64,000 nucleotides of DNA, from NCBI GenBank assembly GCA_964035545.1, contig OZ037773.1:6216251-6280250 (forward strand), given 5' to 3'. Shown in pieces: positions 62,036-64,000 of the stretch. The notes beneath the pieces are model-generated. The model was given only the letters and a program-made list of their open reading frames with translations, was not told the DNA's origin and ran no database searches. Origin of the DNA: Bugula neritina (Eukaryota > Bryozoa > Gymnolaemata > Cheilostomatida > Bugulidae). A program made the translations under genes and the position numbers. Positions within the stretch are counted from its first letter, which is position 1, and each line of letters begins with the position of its first letter.

Positions 62036-64000
62036 AGAGAAGAGAAGCTACTATCAGAAAACCAACATAATTTCTTCCAACTTTGCCTGAAAATTCATCC
62101 GTTTATTTTGGGTGTATAAAAAGTAGCTGAATAAACACAAGCTGCATATTTCATAGGAAGTAATGGGTTGCAGAGATGGCATGAGCAAGCTTCTGTTGCT
62201 AAAAGATTTTCTTTTAATTAGCTAAATAAGCCGAGGACACAATTCCAAAGCATTTGTTTTACACGAGCAGAAATGAGTGAATTTTTACTAAAATTAATCG
62301 ATAATATGTGGCCACTGGCCATTAGATACTGTGTGGTCAGTTGAATAGGCTGTGTGAATTTCATCTACTATGAGCAGTCTGCAGTCTACACATTTGCCAA
62401 ACATTAGCTATCAGTATCAGATAAGATATGGAAAGAATATAATGTCTATTATACCTCCACATTTATCCTATCATATTATAGTCACATAGTATAAAAACTA
62501 AGGTACTTGGCTTGTTACTAAAACTTCTACATTAAAAGAATGAAAACAATAACTTCTATCGGAATCTAAATGCTGGTACTACAAAACAAAAATCATTATT
62601 CCTTTGAACATTATATTAAATACTTAAAACTTAGAATGAAATATCATGGATTTTATAGCAAAAATATGATTGCAATTATTCTCGAATTGGAATAACTTTT
62701 TCTATACCTATAGTAGCCTAACAATGCAGTAGCAGCAGAGTATATGACTATCACAACATTATGTGTGAGTATTAGTTAATATTGCCAAGAATAGATGCAT
62801 AACATTACTTATTAGTTTACAAACTTATAAAAGATATAAACTTTATAATTAAATCATTATATCCTAATAACTTATAGTCATAATAGTTATGTAAATAAAG
62901 TAACATTATATTTATATGTTTGTTATAGTAATGTAAATGTTTATGAACATAAAAAGACACTGTTTTGTGAGCCTAACAGTAAGACTAATTTAAATAACAT
63001 TAAAAGTAGGCATTTACACAACATCTAAAAAGTTAGGTAAATGATGAGAGAAAAATAATCATTATCATAAAATTATAATTTCTCACTGACTTATAAAAAA
63101 ACACCCACTAACTGTTCAGTAATTTTTGAGCAATTGTATCACTTGAAAGTTTAAGCACCTAGATTTATTGCATGAGCTTTTCAATTACATCAGTGCCTTT
63201 TGCTTACACTAACTCACGAAAGTTTATAGTCGCTATCCCTGTGAAAAATCCCTGATGGAAAGGGTTTTTGTTAAATCGGGCTAAGGACTTATTTAAATGA
63301 GGCACAGGAGCAATTATGACTGGATACTCTTCCTAACATCACCAATGGCCTTTGTCGGGGCTCGAACCCATGACCTTGTGTTTACTAGGCAAACGCTCTA
63401 ACCCCTAGACCACGGCTGCTTACACTAACAATTATTATTATAACTAGTGTCAGTACTACCATCTGATCTCAGCCAACTTTGATGACAGTCTAAGAGGGGA
63501 CATTAAAATGAGTAGCAAATGGAAGCAAAAACCGGTGATGGTAGCTCACTAATGAAAATCAGCATGTGTAATAATCAACTCAAACTCAGTTACTAACTAA
63601 GTTTGAGATACATTTTTATTCATTTTATTCCAACATAACATAATGGTACTTTAACATAAATATCAATTAATGAGCTAGGTGCCCGTCTATTGATCAACTA
63701 CTAGTACTGAGCAGTAGTACTACTAATACTAATACTACTAGTACTACTACTAGTAGAGTACTACTAGTACTACTAGTACTCAGATCACATCAAATTATTT
63801 ATTTCTGCTAAGCGCCTTTTAACAGATGCATATTCATATTGCACAGGAACTCTTCAATGTAATACTTTTTTATATACAACTTGGATTTTTCTCTTTCCTA
63901 GTACTATTAAACCTAATATTACTACTAGTATTAGTAATCAAGTAAGTAAAACTAAATGTAAATATGTAATCAAAATTAATTGATTAAATTTAATTTCAAG
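62036..64000. other. Upstream region of the PRUNE gene, no further gene supported
   Basis: AT-rich. Apart from the SINE (63209-63424) and a TACTAGTAC microsatellite (about 63700-63782), I see nothing assignable up to the window end. Confidence 0.5.
63209..63424 (-). mobile_element. tRNA-derived SINE
   Basis: Minus strand: the 5' end AGCAGCCGTGGTCTAGGGGT has an A-box; GGGTTCGAGCCCCG is a B-box 35 nt on, so the first 75 nt resemble a tRNA. A 140-nt body follows (CCATTGGTGATGTTAGGAA, then CCCTTTCCATCAGGG, a small palindrome). Related pieces at 26190-26285 and 59768-59822 show it is a dispersed family in this genome. Confidence 0.8.

Overview
This is an AT-rich metazoan nuclear segment. Every host gene is split by GT-AG introns, and joining the exons I placed restores one open frame per gene. 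Seven host genes are recognisable by protein sequence. Gene content, PAN+fibrinogen-domain proteins and abundant minisatellites suggest an invertebrate, perhaps a spiralian/lophotrochozoan. I cannot name the species from sequence alone.

Layout, left to right. 1-2522 (-): 5' part of ACTR10 (dynactin pointed-end subunit Arp11), cut by the window edge, with an intronic minisatellite built from its own splice donor. 4397-7760 (+): COX18, a complete mitochondrial insertase in seven exons, divergent from ACTR10. 9197-13008 and 14457-19374 (-): two tandem paralogues with the same eight-exon structure, encoding secreted PAN/apple-like plus fibrinogen C-terminal domain proteins. 21110-25018 (-): an atypical Ras-family GTPase with a 237-residue tail, no CAAX box and altered catalytic positions. 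25019-30531: gene-poor, with a large (TA)n block.

30537-46599: a 16.06-kb tandem array of an LTR retrotransposon on the minus strand: five 559-bp LTRs and four 3317-bp internal regions, exact 3876-bp period, with one 5-bp target-site duplication (CCATC) around the whole array. Each unit encodes a 1047-residue Gag-protease-integrase protein. Reverse transcriptase is absent, and only an out-of-frame scrap of RNase H remains, downstream of integrase. That order (integrase before RT/RNase H) is the one described for Gmr1-like Ty3/gypsy elements.

46605-64000: a MITE-like element; FBXO48 (49485-50160, -); COX19 (52559-53135, +); and a PRUNE1-type DHH phosphoesterase gene (54235-61687, -). In the last, a short C-terminal motif has been multiplied, most recently by a 688-bp tandem duplication that copied two exons. 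tRNA-derived SINE pieces lie at about 16.7, 26.2, 59.8 and 63.3 kb.

The host genes do not form one pathway. COX18 and COX19 both serve cytochrome c oxidase assembly but lie 45 kb apart. The most unusual objects are the RT-less tandem LTR array, the PRUNE exon amplification, the predicted hydrolysis-defective Ras-like protein and the donor-site minisatellite.
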